64,000 bases of DNA from Clavibacter sp. VKM Ac-2873 (lineage in GTDB: Bacteria > Actinomycetota > Actinomycetes > Actinomycetales > Microbacteriaceae): positions 806,001 to 870,000 of the forward strand of contig NZ_JADKRS010000001.1 in assembly GCF_015351075.1 (NCBI RefSeq). The letters are read 5' to 3'. The notes beneath the pieces are model-generated. The model saw only the letters and a program-made list of their open reading frames with translations. It searched no databases and was not told the DNA's origin. Positions 37,720-46,125 of this stretch are shown piece after piece; within the stretch, counting starts at the first letter, position 1; every line of letters begins with the position of its first letter. A program made the position numbers and the translations under genes.

Positions 37720-38595
37720 GTGATCCGAGTAGGCATGAGCACGACCTGCGTGTACCCCCAGCCCGTCGAGAACGCCTTCATCATGGCGAAGCGCGCCGGC
37801 TTCGACGGCGTCGAGATCATGGTGACGAACGACGAGGTCACCCAGGACGCCGTCGCCCTCCGCGCCCTGTCGGAGAAGCACGGCCTGCCCATCCTCTCCA
37901 TCCACGCGCCCGTGCTGCTGCTCACGCACTTCGTGTGGGGCCGGGATCCGAAGGTGAAGCTGGAGCGGTCCGCCGAGCTCGCGCGGGCCGTCGGCGCCCC
38001 CGCCGTCGTGGTGCACCCGCCGTTCCGGTGGCAGGCCGGCTACGCCGAGTCGTTCCTCGACATCGTGCGCTCCATCCAGACGGAGACGGGCGTCGAGATC
38101 GCGGTCGAGAACATGTTCCCGTGGCAGGTCGCGGGCCGCAGCATGAAGGCGTACGCGCCCGGCTGGGATCCGCGCGACATGGACTGCGACGCCACCACCC
38201 TCGACTTCTCGCACGCCTCGCTCTCCGGCCAGGACGCGCTCGAGATGGCCAAGGCCCTCGGCCCGCGCCTGCGCCACGTCCACCTGTGCGACGGCTCCGG
38301 CTCGCAGGACGACGGCCGCATCCTCGACGAGCACCTGCTGCCCGGCCGCGGCACGCAGCCCGTCGCCGAGACGCTCCGCTGGCTCGCCGAGCAGGGCTGG
38401 CAGGGCGGCGTCGTGGCGGAGGTCAACACCCGGAAGGCCAAGACCGAGGAGCAGCGGCTCGCCCTGCTCGTCGAGACGCGCGAGTTCGCGCAGCGGCAGC
38501 TCCGGCTCGACATGGCTCCCGAGAAGACGCCCGTCGCGCCGCCCGTGGTCTCCGGGTACCAGCGGCTCCGCACCGCGCTCCGTCGGGACAGGTGA
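37720..38595 (+). CDS. sugar phosphate isomerase/epimerase-like TIM-barrel protein
   Basis: A 291-residue protein of the xylose-isomerase-like TIM barrel superfamily (AP endonuclease 2 fold). The strand-end residues expected to bind metal are visible: GVEIMV, SIHAPV, VVHPPF, IAVENMF, TLDFSHA, HVHLCDGSG and GGVVAEVN, with the His/Glu/Asp ligands typical of the group. The GTG at 37720 follows a GGTAGGG site. An IolE/IolI-like role is possible but no inositol genes are nearby, so the substrate is open. Confidence 0.85.
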   Translation: MIRVGMSTTCVYPQPVENAFIMAKRAGFDGVEIMVTNDEVTQDAVALRALSEKHGLPILSIHAPVLLLTHFVWGRDPKVKLERSAELARAVGAPAVVVHPPFRWQAGYAESFLDIVRSIQTETGVEIAVENMFPWQVAGRSMKAYAPGWDPRDMDCDATTLDFSHASLSGQDALEMAKALGPRLRHVHLCDGSGSQDDGRILDEHLLPGRGTQPVAETLRWLAEQGWQGGVVAEVNTRKAKTEEQRLALLVETREFAQRQLRLDMAPEKTPVAPPVVSGYQRLRTALRRDR

Positions 38596-38763
38596 GTCGC
38601 GGGGCGTCCGACCGGGCGCCCGCCCCTTCCTCCCGACACGCCCGCGCGTGCCCGTCGGGACTGCCGCGCACCCGCGCGGGGTTGGATGGACGAGGGGAAC
38701 GTCCCCGCACATGATCGACGTCGCGCGCGGCACCGCCCGCCCGCCGTCGGGACCGGAGACACC

Positions 38764-39066
38764 ATGAGCACCACCGTGCACCTCGAGATCCAGGTCGACG
38801 AGAGCCGCCTGGCCGACGTCGCCGACGTCCTCGCCGAGACCCTGCAGGCCACCCGCGCGTTCGCCGGCAACGAGGGCCTCGAGGTCCTGGTCGACGACGC
38901 CGACCCGGCCCGCATGATCGTCGTGGAGCAGTGGGCGTCGACCGCCGACCACGACGCGTACGTCGCCTGGCGCGCCACCCCGGAAGGTGTCGCCCGCCTC
39001 GGCGAGGTGCTGGCCGCGCCGCCCGTGACCCGCGTGTTCAGCGGGCGCATCGCGCTCGCGCTGTAG
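38764..39066 (+). CDS. antibiotic biosynthesis monooxygenase-domain (ABM) protein
   Basis: A 100-residue ferredoxin-like protein. The pattern VHLEIQVDESRLADVADVLAETLQATRAFAGNEGLEVLVD, then MIVVEQWASTADHDAYVAWRATPEGVARLGEVL, matches the ABM dimer family, whose members are cofactor-free oxygenases or haem-degrading enzymes. The ATG at 38764 is preceded by GGAGA ten bases away. Function not assigned. Confidence 0.85.
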   Translation: MSTTVHLEIQVDESRLADVADVLAETLQATRAFAGNEGLEVLVDDADPARMIVVEQWASTADHDAYVAWRATPEGVARLGEVLAAPPVTRVFSGRIALAL

Positions 39067-39081
39067 CGGCGCGGGCACGAC

Positions 39082-39125
39082 GCGCGACGAGGGCCGCCCG
39101 GGCATCCGGGCGGCCCTCGTCGCGC
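39082..39125. terminator. bidirectional terminator after the ABM gene
   Basis: A perfect 20-bp stem with the loop GCAT, between two convergent genes. One of the strongest hairpins in the window. Confidence 0.8.
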
Positions 39126-39144
39126 GCGGGGACTGATTCCGCCG

Positions 39145-40455
39145 TCACCGCCCGCTGAGGTCGTAGGGGCGCTGGTGCGGGTCCACGGTGGCGAGGTAGC
39201 CGCCGTCCGCGAGGGCGGACGGGACGGCGATCGTGCCGCGGACGGTCGCCCTCGTGCCCGCGACGTCGATCTCGAGGACGGATCCGGTGCCGGCCCGGGA
39301 CAGGAACAGCTCGGAGCCGTCGTCGGACGCGGCGAGGAAGCGCGCCGAGGATCCGGCGCCCGGCGCCTGCCCGAGGGCCGGCAGCCGCACGGTCGTCACC
39401 GCGCCGTCGTACAGGCCCGCGCGTCCGCGGGCGACGAGGGACAGCGTGTCCACGCCGCCCGCGGTCACGACGGCGGCCGCGTACCCGGGCGTGACGACCG
39501 CGCGGGTGGACGTGCCCGACCCGAGGGCCACGCTCGCGACGCCCGCGCCGCGCATCGAGGACGACGTCAGCAGGGTGGGCGCACCCGGCCCGGTCCCGGT
39601 CTGCGTGCCCACGGCGGTCTCGCCGTCCGGCGCCATCCGGGGACGGTAGCTCTGCACGGCGGGCTCGGGGTAGGGCCGGGCGAGGGACGCGCCGAAGCCG
39701 CCGCGCGTCAGCGGCACCGTCTCGATCCCGTCGTGCAGGGTCGAGCCGATCACTGTCCCGCGCGCGTCGGCGACCGGACCGTGCGGGTACGCGCCGAGCG
39801 GGGTGGTCGCCACGGGCGTCGGGGACGCGTCGCCGCCGAGGATCGCCGCCACGTCGTACGCGTCGAGGCGGCCGCCCGCGGTCACGACGAGCCGCAGCGG
39901 CGAGCCGACCAGGAACGTCTCCATCTCCTCGGTCCCGCGCTCCCCCGTGGTGGCGAGGGTGACCTCGCTCGTGCGGATGGTCGCGGTGCGGGCCAGCTGC
40001 CTGCGCGTGTCGAGCACCGTGACCTGCTGCGTGGTGGATCCGTCGAGGTCCGAGCCGACCGCGACGAACCGGTGGCCGGGGTCGTCCGCGATCCAGCCGG
40101 CCCGGGTCCATGCGCCCGCGGCATCGGGGATCGGCGTGGCGGACGCGACGCGCGGGACGCCCGACGAGGTGATGTCGACCACGTCGAGCCGCGGCCCGGA
40201 CTCGTCGACGAAGGCCACGCGGCCGTGGCCCATCTGGATCACGCCCGCGTGCGTGCCGAGCACGGCGTCCGGCAGCGCGCCCGTGATGCGGCCGGTGGAC
40301 GCGTCGACGACGGACACCGCGTGGGCGGCCGCATCGGCGACCAGCAGCCATCGGGCCCGGGGCGCCGCCTCGGCGGCAGGTGAGGGCGCCGCGATCGAGC
40401 CGGCGAGGAGGCCGAGGGCGGCGGCGCCGGCCGCGAGGAGGGAGGGGATGCGCAT
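39145..40455 (-). CDS. secreted beta-propeller-like protein under a Zur/Fur-type box
   Basis: A 436-residue exported protein. A signal peptide (MRIPSLLAAGAAALGLLAGS, with likely cleavage after AEA near residue 29) precedes repeated four-strand-like units such as RWLLVADAAAHAVSVVDASTG, RVAFVDESGPRLDVVDI, VAVGSDLDGSTTQQVTVLD and SELFLSRAGTGSVLEIDV, which suggest a beta-propeller. The layout recalls zinc metallochaperone AztD, but the His-rich stretch of AztD is lacking and no aztABC genes are nearby. A perfect palindrome of Zur/Fur type lies in its promoter, pointing to metal starvation control. Function inferred only. Confidence 0.72.
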   Translation of the reverse strand: MRIPSLLAAGAAALGLLAGSIAAPSPAAEAAPRARWLLVADAAAHAVSVVDASTGRITGALPDAVLGTHAGVIQMGHGRVAFVDESGPRLDVVDITSSGVPRVASATPIPDAAGAWTRAGWIADDPGHRFVAVGSDLDGSTTQQVTVLDTRRQLARTATIRTSEVTLATTGERGTEEMETFLVGSPLRLVVTAGGRLDAYDVAAILGGDASPTPVATTPLGAYPHGPVADARGTVIGSTLHDGIETVPLTRGGFGASLARPYPEPAVQSYRPRMAPDGETAVGTQTGTGPGAPTLLTSSSMRGAGVASVALGSGTSTRAVVTPGYAAAVVTAGGVDTLSLVARGRAGLYDGAVTTVRLPALGQAPGAGSSARFLAASDDGSELFLSRAGTGSVLEIDVAGTRATVRGTIAVPSALADGGYLATVDPHQRPYDLSGR

Positions 40456-40468
40456 GGTGCCCGCTTTC

Positions 40469-40483
40469 TGAGAATGGTTCTCA
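40469..40483 (-). promoter_or_regulatory. Zur/Fur-type box upstream of the propeller-like gene
   Basis: TGAGAATGGTTCTCA is an inverted repeat of the 7-1-7 Fur-family form and agrees at 12 of 15 positions with TGAAAATGATTTTCA, which I recall as the Streptomyces Zur-box consensus. It lies 14 bases before the ATG and next to a possible -10 (TATTCT, 40486-40491), a position fit for repression. Whether Zur, FurA or another member binds is open. Confidence 0.65.
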
Positions 40484-40575
40484 ACAGAATACGGGCACCG
40501 GATCGAGCGCCGGACGCGCTGTGCACGGTCCCGCCCCGGCGACCGGCCGACGCGCGCGGCCGCCGAGGCAGGACG

Positions 40576-42471
40576 TCAGACGGCGACGGCGACCGAGGAC
40601 GGCGTCGTCCCGGGCACGAGTCCGAGGCTCCTCGCACGGCGGGAGCGCCGGGTCACGAGGTACGACACCGCGAGGCTCAGCAGCAGGAACAGCGCGAGCA
40701 CGCCGGCCGCGCCCCACGCGACGCCCGGGGCACCGCCCGCGATGATCGCCTGCATGCCCGAGGCCGCGTACGTGAGCGGCAGGAACGGGCTGATCGCCTG
40801 GAACGGCCCGGCCATGAGCTGCAGCGGGATCACCCCGCCCATCGCTGCCGCCTGGATGGCCAGGAGGATGAGCGACACCACGAGCCCGGCGCGGCCGAAC
40901 GCCTGCCGGAGCAGGTGGTGGATCGCCGTGAAGGCCGCCGCCGTGACGACGGCGAACCCGAGCGTGGCCGGCAGCAGCGCGAGGGACAGGCCGAGGGCCG
41001 CGTGCACGAGCGCGACGAGCAGCACGACCTGGGCGAGCGCGATGAGGCCGGCGCGCGCGAGCACGCGGCCCATCACGCGGCCGGTCGCGGCCGAGGAGGC
41101 GAGGAGCCGGCGAGCGGCGGGGCGCAGCACGAGGAACGTCGCGAACGCGCCGAGCCACAGGCCGATGGGCACGAAGATCGCGGCGATGGCGTCACCCGGG
41201 CTGCCGATCTCGTTCTCGCGCTCGACCGTGAGGCCGACCGGATCCGCGACGACGCCCGACGCCTGGGACGCCTGGTCGGCGTCGAGCGAGGGGATCTGCT
41301 CGGCGCCCTGCGTGAGGCCGGTGCCGAGGTCGGTCGCGCCGGACGACAGCGACGTGGCGCCGGTCGCGAGGTCGCCCGCGCCCGTCGCCGCGGACGTCGT
41401 GCCGGTGCGCAGCTGACCGAGGCCGTCGCTCAGCTGGCGGGCGCCGGAGACGAGCGCCGGCCCGTTGGCCGCGAGCTGCGACGCACCGGACGCGCTCTGC
41501 CCGATGCCCTGCTGCACGCCCTGGATCCCGGCGGCCGTCTGCGACGCGAGCGCCTGCCCCTGCGCGGCGTACTGGTCGAGCCCCTGCTCGAGCGGCTCGA
41601 GCTGGGCCGCGATGGGCGCGCTCTGCGGGTTCGCGGCGAGCTGCTGCCGGAGCCCCGCCACCTGCGCCGCGATGGTCCCGGCACCGCCCGCGTACTGCCC
41701 GACGCCGTCGGAGACCCGCGACAGCCCCGCGGCCCCGGTCTGCAGGCGGTCGAGTCCGGAGGAGAGCTGCGAGACGCCGCCCGTGTACGTGCCGAGGCCG
41801 TCCGCGAGCTTCGACGCGCCCTGCTGGGACTGCCCGACGCCGTCGCCGAGCCGCGTGATCCCGTCGCCGAGCGTCGTCGCCCCCGAGGAGAGCTGCGTGG
41901 CCCCGTCGGCCAGCTTGTCGGCCCCCGCGCCCGCGTCCGTGAGCGACCCCTTGAGGCCGCCGAAGGTCGTGTAGATGCCGGAGACGAACTGCGAGGTGAT
42001 GGCGTTGCCGAACACGCTCGTCATGCCGACGCCGACGGCCTGGGTGGCCGCCCCCGTCAGGTAGCCGTGGGCGTCGTCCGTCTTCACGCTGATCTGCGCG
42101 CGCTGCGGGGCGTCCGTCGACAGCGACACGATCGAGGAGGAGAAGTCCTTCGGCACCGTGAGCACCGCGTAGACCTCGCCGTCGTCGAGCATCCTCTGGG
42201 CCTCGTCGGCGTTCGTGATGGTCCAGTCGAAGGCCTGGTTGTCGTCCGAGGTCAGCTGGGTGACGAGCAGGCGGCCGGCGAGCACGGGCGACTCGGTGCC
42301 GTCCTGGGCCTTCTGCTGCACGATCTCGTCCTGGTTGACGATGGCCGCCGGCACGCGCTCGACGCCCTTCGCGACGTCCGAGAGCGAGCCGATGAAGAGG
42401 CCGGCGACCGCGAGGGGCACGATCGCGACGAGGGCGACGGCGAGGCGTCGGCGTACGGAGCGGGTGGTCAT
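40576..42471 (-). CDS. YhgE/Pip-type membrane protein
   Basis: A 631-residue protein. One N-terminal transmembrane helix (about residues 11-30) is followed by a long extracytoplasmic region opening with VPAAIVNQDE, then a run of heptad-like repeats (KLADGATQLSSGATTLGDGI and similar, about residues 180-410) that should form a coiled stalk, then five or six C-terminal helices. This is the layout of YhgE/Pip proteins, which include phage receptors and are often paired with type VII secretion or MMPL exporters. Its ATG overlaps the MMPL stop by four bases. Confidence 0.88.
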   Translation of the reverse strand: MTTRSVRRRLAVALVAIVPLAVAGLFIGSLSDVAKGVERVPAAIVNQDEIVQQKAQDGTESPVLAGRLLVTQLTSDDNQAFDWTITNADEAQRMLDDGEVYAVLTVPKDFSSSIVSLSTDAPQRAQISVKTDDAHGYLTGAATQAVGVGMTSVFGNAITSQFVSGIYTTFGGLKGSLTDAGAGADKLADGATQLSSGATTLGDGITRLGDGVGQSQQGASKLADGLGTYTGGVSQLSSGLDRLQTGAAGLSRVSDGVGQYAGGAGTIAAQVAGLRQQLAANPQSAPIAAQLEPLEQGLDQYAAQGQALASQTAAGIQGVQQGIGQSASGASQLAANGPALVSGARQLSDGLGQLRTGTTSAATGAGDLATGATSLSSGATDLGTGLTQGAEQIPSLDADQASQASGVVADPVGLTVERENEIGSPGDAIAAIFVPIGLWLGAFATFLVLRPAARRLLASSAATGRVMGRVLARAGLIALAQVVLLVALVHAALGLSLALLPATLGFAVVTAAAFTAIHHLLRQAFGRAGLVVSLILLAIQAAAMGGVIPLQLMAGPFQAISPFLPLTYAASGMQAIIAGGAPGVAWGAAGVLALFLLLSLAVSYLVTRRSRRARSLGLVPGTTPSSVAVAV

Positions 42472-45404
42472 CGGCGGGTCTCCTTGCCGGTCGTGACGGG
42501 CTGGTCGATGTCGGGGCGCTCGACGACGGCGGGTGCGTCGTCGGCGGCGAGGCGGAGGCGCACGGTCGGCCTCCCCGGGAGGCCGTGGTCGTCCGGGAAC
42601 CACGGCGCGCCCACGAGGACGGTCGTGCTCTCGTGGACGAGCACGAGCAGGGCCGCGAGGAACGCGCGCTCGGCGGCGGCGTCCGGGAACGGATCCACCA
42701 CGTCGAGCACGAGCACGGGCGCGCGTCCCGCGGCGGCGACGGCCGTCAGCGCGATCGCGCGCTCGAGCGGCAGGAGCGACCCCACCGGATCGTCGGCGCC
42801 GATGGGCCGGGCGCCCGCCGCCTCCGCGGCCCGGTCGATGCGGTCGAGCCACTCCTCCTGCCGGGCGCGGGCACCGCGGCGGCGGCCCATCGGCTCGGAC
42901 AGGTCGATGCGCTCGGCGAGGAGGTCCCCCACGGTCAGCCCGGAGTCCACCCGGTCGACGCGGCCGAGGTCGGCCATCGCGACGCTCGTGAGCACGCGGC
43001 CGGACTCGGAGGCGAGCGGGTGGCCGGCGACGTGCGCGCGGCCGGACAGCGGCGCGAGCCGGGCCCCGAGCGTGGCGCCGAGGAGGCGCCGGTCGGCGAC
43101 GTCGCCCTCGACGAGCACGAGGGATCCGGCCGGGGCGCTGAGGTCGACGGGCGCGAGACGGCGGCCCGGCACGCCCGCCACGAGCCGCTCCGCCGCGACG
43201 GCGGCGCCCGACGCGCGGGCCCAGTCGACGTCGTCCTGGTGCTCGCGGAGGCCCTCGCCCTCGATGTCGACGTCCGGGAGGATGCGGTCGAGCCAGCGCG
43301 GGATCCACCAGGCGCGCTTCCCGAGGAGCGCCATGGCGGCGGGCACCAGGGTCATGCGCACGAGGAAGGCGTCGAAGAAGATGCCGACCGCGAGCCCGAG
43401 GGCGATGGTCTTGATGACGCCGGCGCCCTCCGGCACGAACGCCGCGAAGACGAAGAACATGATGAGCGCGGCGGCCGTCACGACGCGCGCGGCGCCCGAG
43501 AAGCCCGTGACGATGGCGCGCCTCGCGTCGCCGTGGTGCACGAAGTCCTCGCGCATCCCGGAGACGAGGAACACCTCGTAGTCCATGGCGAGCCCGAAGA
43601 GGATCGCCATGAGCAGGATCGGCATGAAGCTGAGGATGGGGCCCGGCGTCACGCCGAGCGCGTCCGCGAAGAGGCCCTGCTGGAAGATCAGCACCACGGT
43701 GCCGAACGAGACGACGACGCTCAGCAGGAAGCCGACCGCGGCCTTCACGGGCACGAAGATCGACCGGAACACGATCATCAGCAGGATGATCGACAGCCCC
43801 ACCACCACGATCCCGAACGGCACGAGCGCCTGGTCGAGCCGCTGCGAGATGTCGTTCTGCACGGCCGTGGTGCCCGTGACGGACACGCGCGTGTCGTAGC
43901 GGTCCCGGAGGCCGGGCGCGAGGTCGCGGATGGACTGCATGAGCGCCGTCGTCTCCGCCGACTCGGGCGGGCTGTCCGGCACGACCTGGATGATCGCGGT
44001 GTCGACGGACGGGTTCGGCGTGCCGGTGCCCACGAACGCCACGTCGTCGAGGCCGCGGATCTCGTCGCCGATCTTCCCGAGCACCCCGATCGGGTCGGTG
44101 GTCTGCGTGATGTCGACGAGCACGACGAGCGGTCCGTTGTGACCCGGCCCGAAGGCGTCGGAGACGGTGTCGTACGCGACGCGGCTGGTGGATCCGGCGG
44201 GCGAGGTCGCCCCGCTCGGCAGCCCCAGCTGCAGCTGCGACGCGGGCACGGCGAGGAGGCCGGCGATGCCGATGACGATCACGACGGGGATGATCGGCAC
44301 CTTCGTGACGATCGCCACCCAGCGCGCGCCGAGGGTGCGCTGCGTCCCCTCCGCCTGGGCCTTCGCGCGGCGGGCGGCGCGTGAGCCCTCCTTCGGCCGG
44401 AGCCGCTCGCCCGCGAGGCCGAGCATGGCCGGCAGCAGCGTCGTCGCGACGCCCATGGCCAGCAGCACCGCGAACGCCGCGCCGAGCCCCATCACGGTGA
44501 GGAACGGGATCTGCACCACGAGCAGGCCCAGCAGCGCGATGATCACCGTCACGCCCGCGAAGATCACGGCGCTGCCGGCCGTCGCCACGGCGGTCGCCGC
44601 CGACCGCTCGACGGGCATCCCGTTGGCGAGCTGCGTGCGGTGCCGCATGAGGATGAAGAGGGCGTAGTCGATTCCGACGGCCAGGCCGATCATCACGGCC
44701 AGCAGCGGCGAGGCGCTCGACACCGTGACGAACTTCGAGGCGGCGAGCAGCGCGCCCGCGGACGCCGCGACGCCGACCAGCGCGCCGACGAGCGGCAGCC
44801 CCGCCGCGAGCATCGACCCGAAGGTGAGCACGAGCACAAGTCCCGCGAACAGCACGCCGAACGCCTCCGTCACGGTGACGCCGTAGTGGATGTCCTGGAA
44901 GAGCTGGCCGCCGAACGACACCGTGAGGCCCGCGTCGGTCGCCGCCTGCGCGGACGCCTTCAGGGCGTCGAGCGTCGCGGTGGTCACCTGGTCGCTCTGC
45001 CCGGCGAACTGCACCGTCGTGATCGCCACGGTGCCGTCGTCGGAGACCGCGTCGGTCGCGTACTCGGAGAACGGGGAGAGCGCGGTGGTGATGCCGGGGA
45101 CCTCGCCCGCGGCCGTCGCGACCGCCTCGATGGCCGCCTTCGGGGCGTCGTCGGTGACCTTCTCGCCCGCGGGCGCCTCCGTCACGATCTGGGCGCTCGC
45201 GCCCGCGGCCTGCGGGAACACGGCGGCCAGCCGGTCGATGGCCTCCTGCGACTCGGTGCCGGGGATCGAGAACGACTCCTGGGTCTTCCCGCCGAGCGCG
45301 AGGCCGCCGCCCAGGAGGATGCCGAGGACGAGGATCCACGCGGCGATGACGCGCCACGGGTGGAGGAACGAGATCCGGCCGAGCCGGTACAGAAGCGTGG
45401 CCAT
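42468..45404 (-). CDS. MMPL (RND) exporter with degenerate ABC-ATPase-like C-terminal domain
   Basis: A 978-residue protein. Residues 1 to about 700 form an MMPL transporter with 11-12 helices (GRISFLHPWRVIAAWIL; AVMIGLAVGIDYALFILMRHR; AMDYEVFLVSGMREDFVH). About 260 C-terminal residues follow that are not part of the family. They read like an ABC ATPase: a VEGDVADRRLLGATLGARL stretch in place of Walker A but lacking GxxGxGKST, an LLPLERAIALTAVAAAG stretch in place of the signature, a Walker B-like APVLVLDVVDPF near residue 900, and TTVLVGAPW in place of the H-loop. ATP hydrolysis seems lost. The ATG at 45404 has AGGAGA upstream. Confidence 0.88.
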   Translation of the reverse strand: MATLLYRLGRISFLHPWRVIAAWILVLGILLGGGLALGGKTQESFSIPGTESQEAIDRLAAVFPQAAGASAQIVTEAPAGEKVTDDAPKAAIEAVATAAGEVPGITTALSPFSEYATDAVSDDGTVAITTVQFAGQSDQVTTATLDALKASAQAATDAGLTVSFGGQLFQDIHYGVTVTEAFGVLFAGLVLVLTFGSMLAAGLPLVGALVGVAASAGALLAASKFVTVSSASPLLAVMIGLAVGIDYALFILMRHRTQLANGMPVERSAATAVATAGSAVIFAGVTVIIALLGLLVVQIPFLTVMGLGAAFAVLLAMGVATTLLPAMLGLAGERLRPKEGSRAARRAKAQAEGTQRTLGARWVAIVTKVPIIPVVIVIGIAGLLAVPASQLQLGLPSGATSPAGSTSRVAYDTVSDAFGPGHNGPLVVLVDITQTTDPIGVLGKIGDEIRGLDDVAFVGTGTPNPSVDTAIIQVVPDSPPESAETTALMQSIRDLAPGLRDRYDTRVSVTGTTAVQNDISQRLDQALVPFGIVVVGLSIILLMIVFRSIFVPVKAAVGFLLSVVVSFGTVVLIFQQGLFADALGVTPGPILSFMPILLMAILFGLAMDYEVFLVSGMREDFVHHGDARRAIVTGFSGAARVVTAAALIMFFVFAAFVPEGAGVIKTIALGLAVGIFFDAFLVRMTLVPAAMALLGKRAWWIPRWLDRILPDVDIEGEGLREHQDDVDWARASGAAVAAERLVAGVPGRRLAPVDLSAPAGSLVLVEGDVADRRLLGATLGARLAPLSGRAHVAGHPLASESGRVLTSVAMADLGRVDRVDSGLTVGDLLAERIDLSEPMGRRRGARARQEEWLDRIDRAAEAAGARPIGADDPVGSLLPLERAIALTAVAAAGRAPVLVLDVVDPFPDAAAERAFLAALLVLVHESTTVLVGAPWFPDDHGLPGRPTVRLRLAADDAPAVVERPDIDQPVTTGKETRR

Positions 45405-45464
45405 GGGCGGGTGGCTCTCCTTGCGTGGGACGTGCGCGTGGGGACGTGCGGGGGCGGAGCGGGA

Positions 45465-46043
45465 TCAGGCGGAGCGGGTGCCGAGGGGGGCGAGGAGCTC
45501 CCCCACGACCACGACGAGAGCGGCCCTGATCTCGTCGTCGGGCAGCGGTTCGTTGGTGGACCAGTCGTCGCTCGCGGCGAGGATGTACGCCGCGCCGCCG
45601 AGCGCCACGCCGAAGCGCAGCTGGTCGAGCGTGCTGTCGAGCGCGCCGGCGGTCTCGCCGAGCGCGCGCACGAGGTCGTTGGCGCGCTCGATCACGGCGA
45701 GGTGCCCGAGCGAGCGGCCCTGCGTGATGAAGAGGGCCACCTCGTGCCGGTGCAGCAGGAGGAAGTCGATGAAGCGCTCGACGAACTGGCGCCGGGCGTC
45801 GTCGTCGCCGCGGATGGAGTCGGCGCGCTCGATGACCTCGGCGAGCGCGTCGATCGTCGGCTCGAGCAGGGCGTCCAGCAGCGCCTCCTTGGAGGCGAAG
45901 TGGTACAGCACGCTCGACTTGGAGTAGCCCGCCTCGTCCGCGATCTGCTGGAGCGACGTGGCCTGGAATCCGTCGCGGGCAAAGCGCGCCGCCGCGATGG
46001 TGCGCAGCTCGTCGCCGGCGGAGGCGCGGGGGGTTCGGGTCAC
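45465..46043 (-). CDS. TetR family regulator of the MMPL operon
   Basis: A 192-residue regulator. The HTH helices are RTIAAARFARDGFQATSLQQIADEAG and YSKSSVLYHFASKEALLDAL (about residues 15-60). It reads into the MMPL and YhgE/Pip genes with a 60-base gap. Its GTG start at 46043 is followed upstream by two copies of CGATCGGTCAG, so it probably represses its own operon. Ligand unknown. Confidence 0.87.
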   Translation of the reverse strand: MTRTPRASAGDELRTIAAARFARDGFQATSLQQIADEAGYSKSSVLYHFASKEALLDALLEPTIDALAEVIERADSIRGDDDARRQFVERFIDFLLLHRHEVALFITQGRSLGHLAVIERANDLVRALGETAGALDSTLDQLRFGVALGGAAYILAASDDWSTNEPLPDDEIRAALVVVVGELLAPLGTRSA

Positions 46044-46059
46044 GCGGAGAGCCTATGTC

Positions 46060-46092
46060 GACCGATCGGTCAGTCCCTGCACGATCGGTCAG
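46060..46092 (-). promoter_or_regulatory. operator repeats upstream of the TetR-MMPL operon
   Basis: CGATCGGTCAG occurs twice (46063-46073 and 46082-46092), 19 bases apart. The first copy lies in the palindrome GACCGATCGGTC. ACCGATCGGT-type palindromes are common TetR operators. Confidence 0.65.
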
Positions 46093-46125
46093 ACTGCCAG
46101 TCGTCTGCCAGGCGCGGGCGGCCGA

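Noticed and set aside
36759-37925. Longer start for the fructosamine-kinase-like gene
   Set aside because: The upstream 118 codons lie antisense to the isomerase-like gene and the divergent promoter gap.
40576-45357. A 1593-residue fused frame across the MMPL and YhgE/Pip genes
   Set aside because: The first two thirds are out of frame with the MMPL protein; the two genes are separate with an ATGA overlap at 42468-42471.
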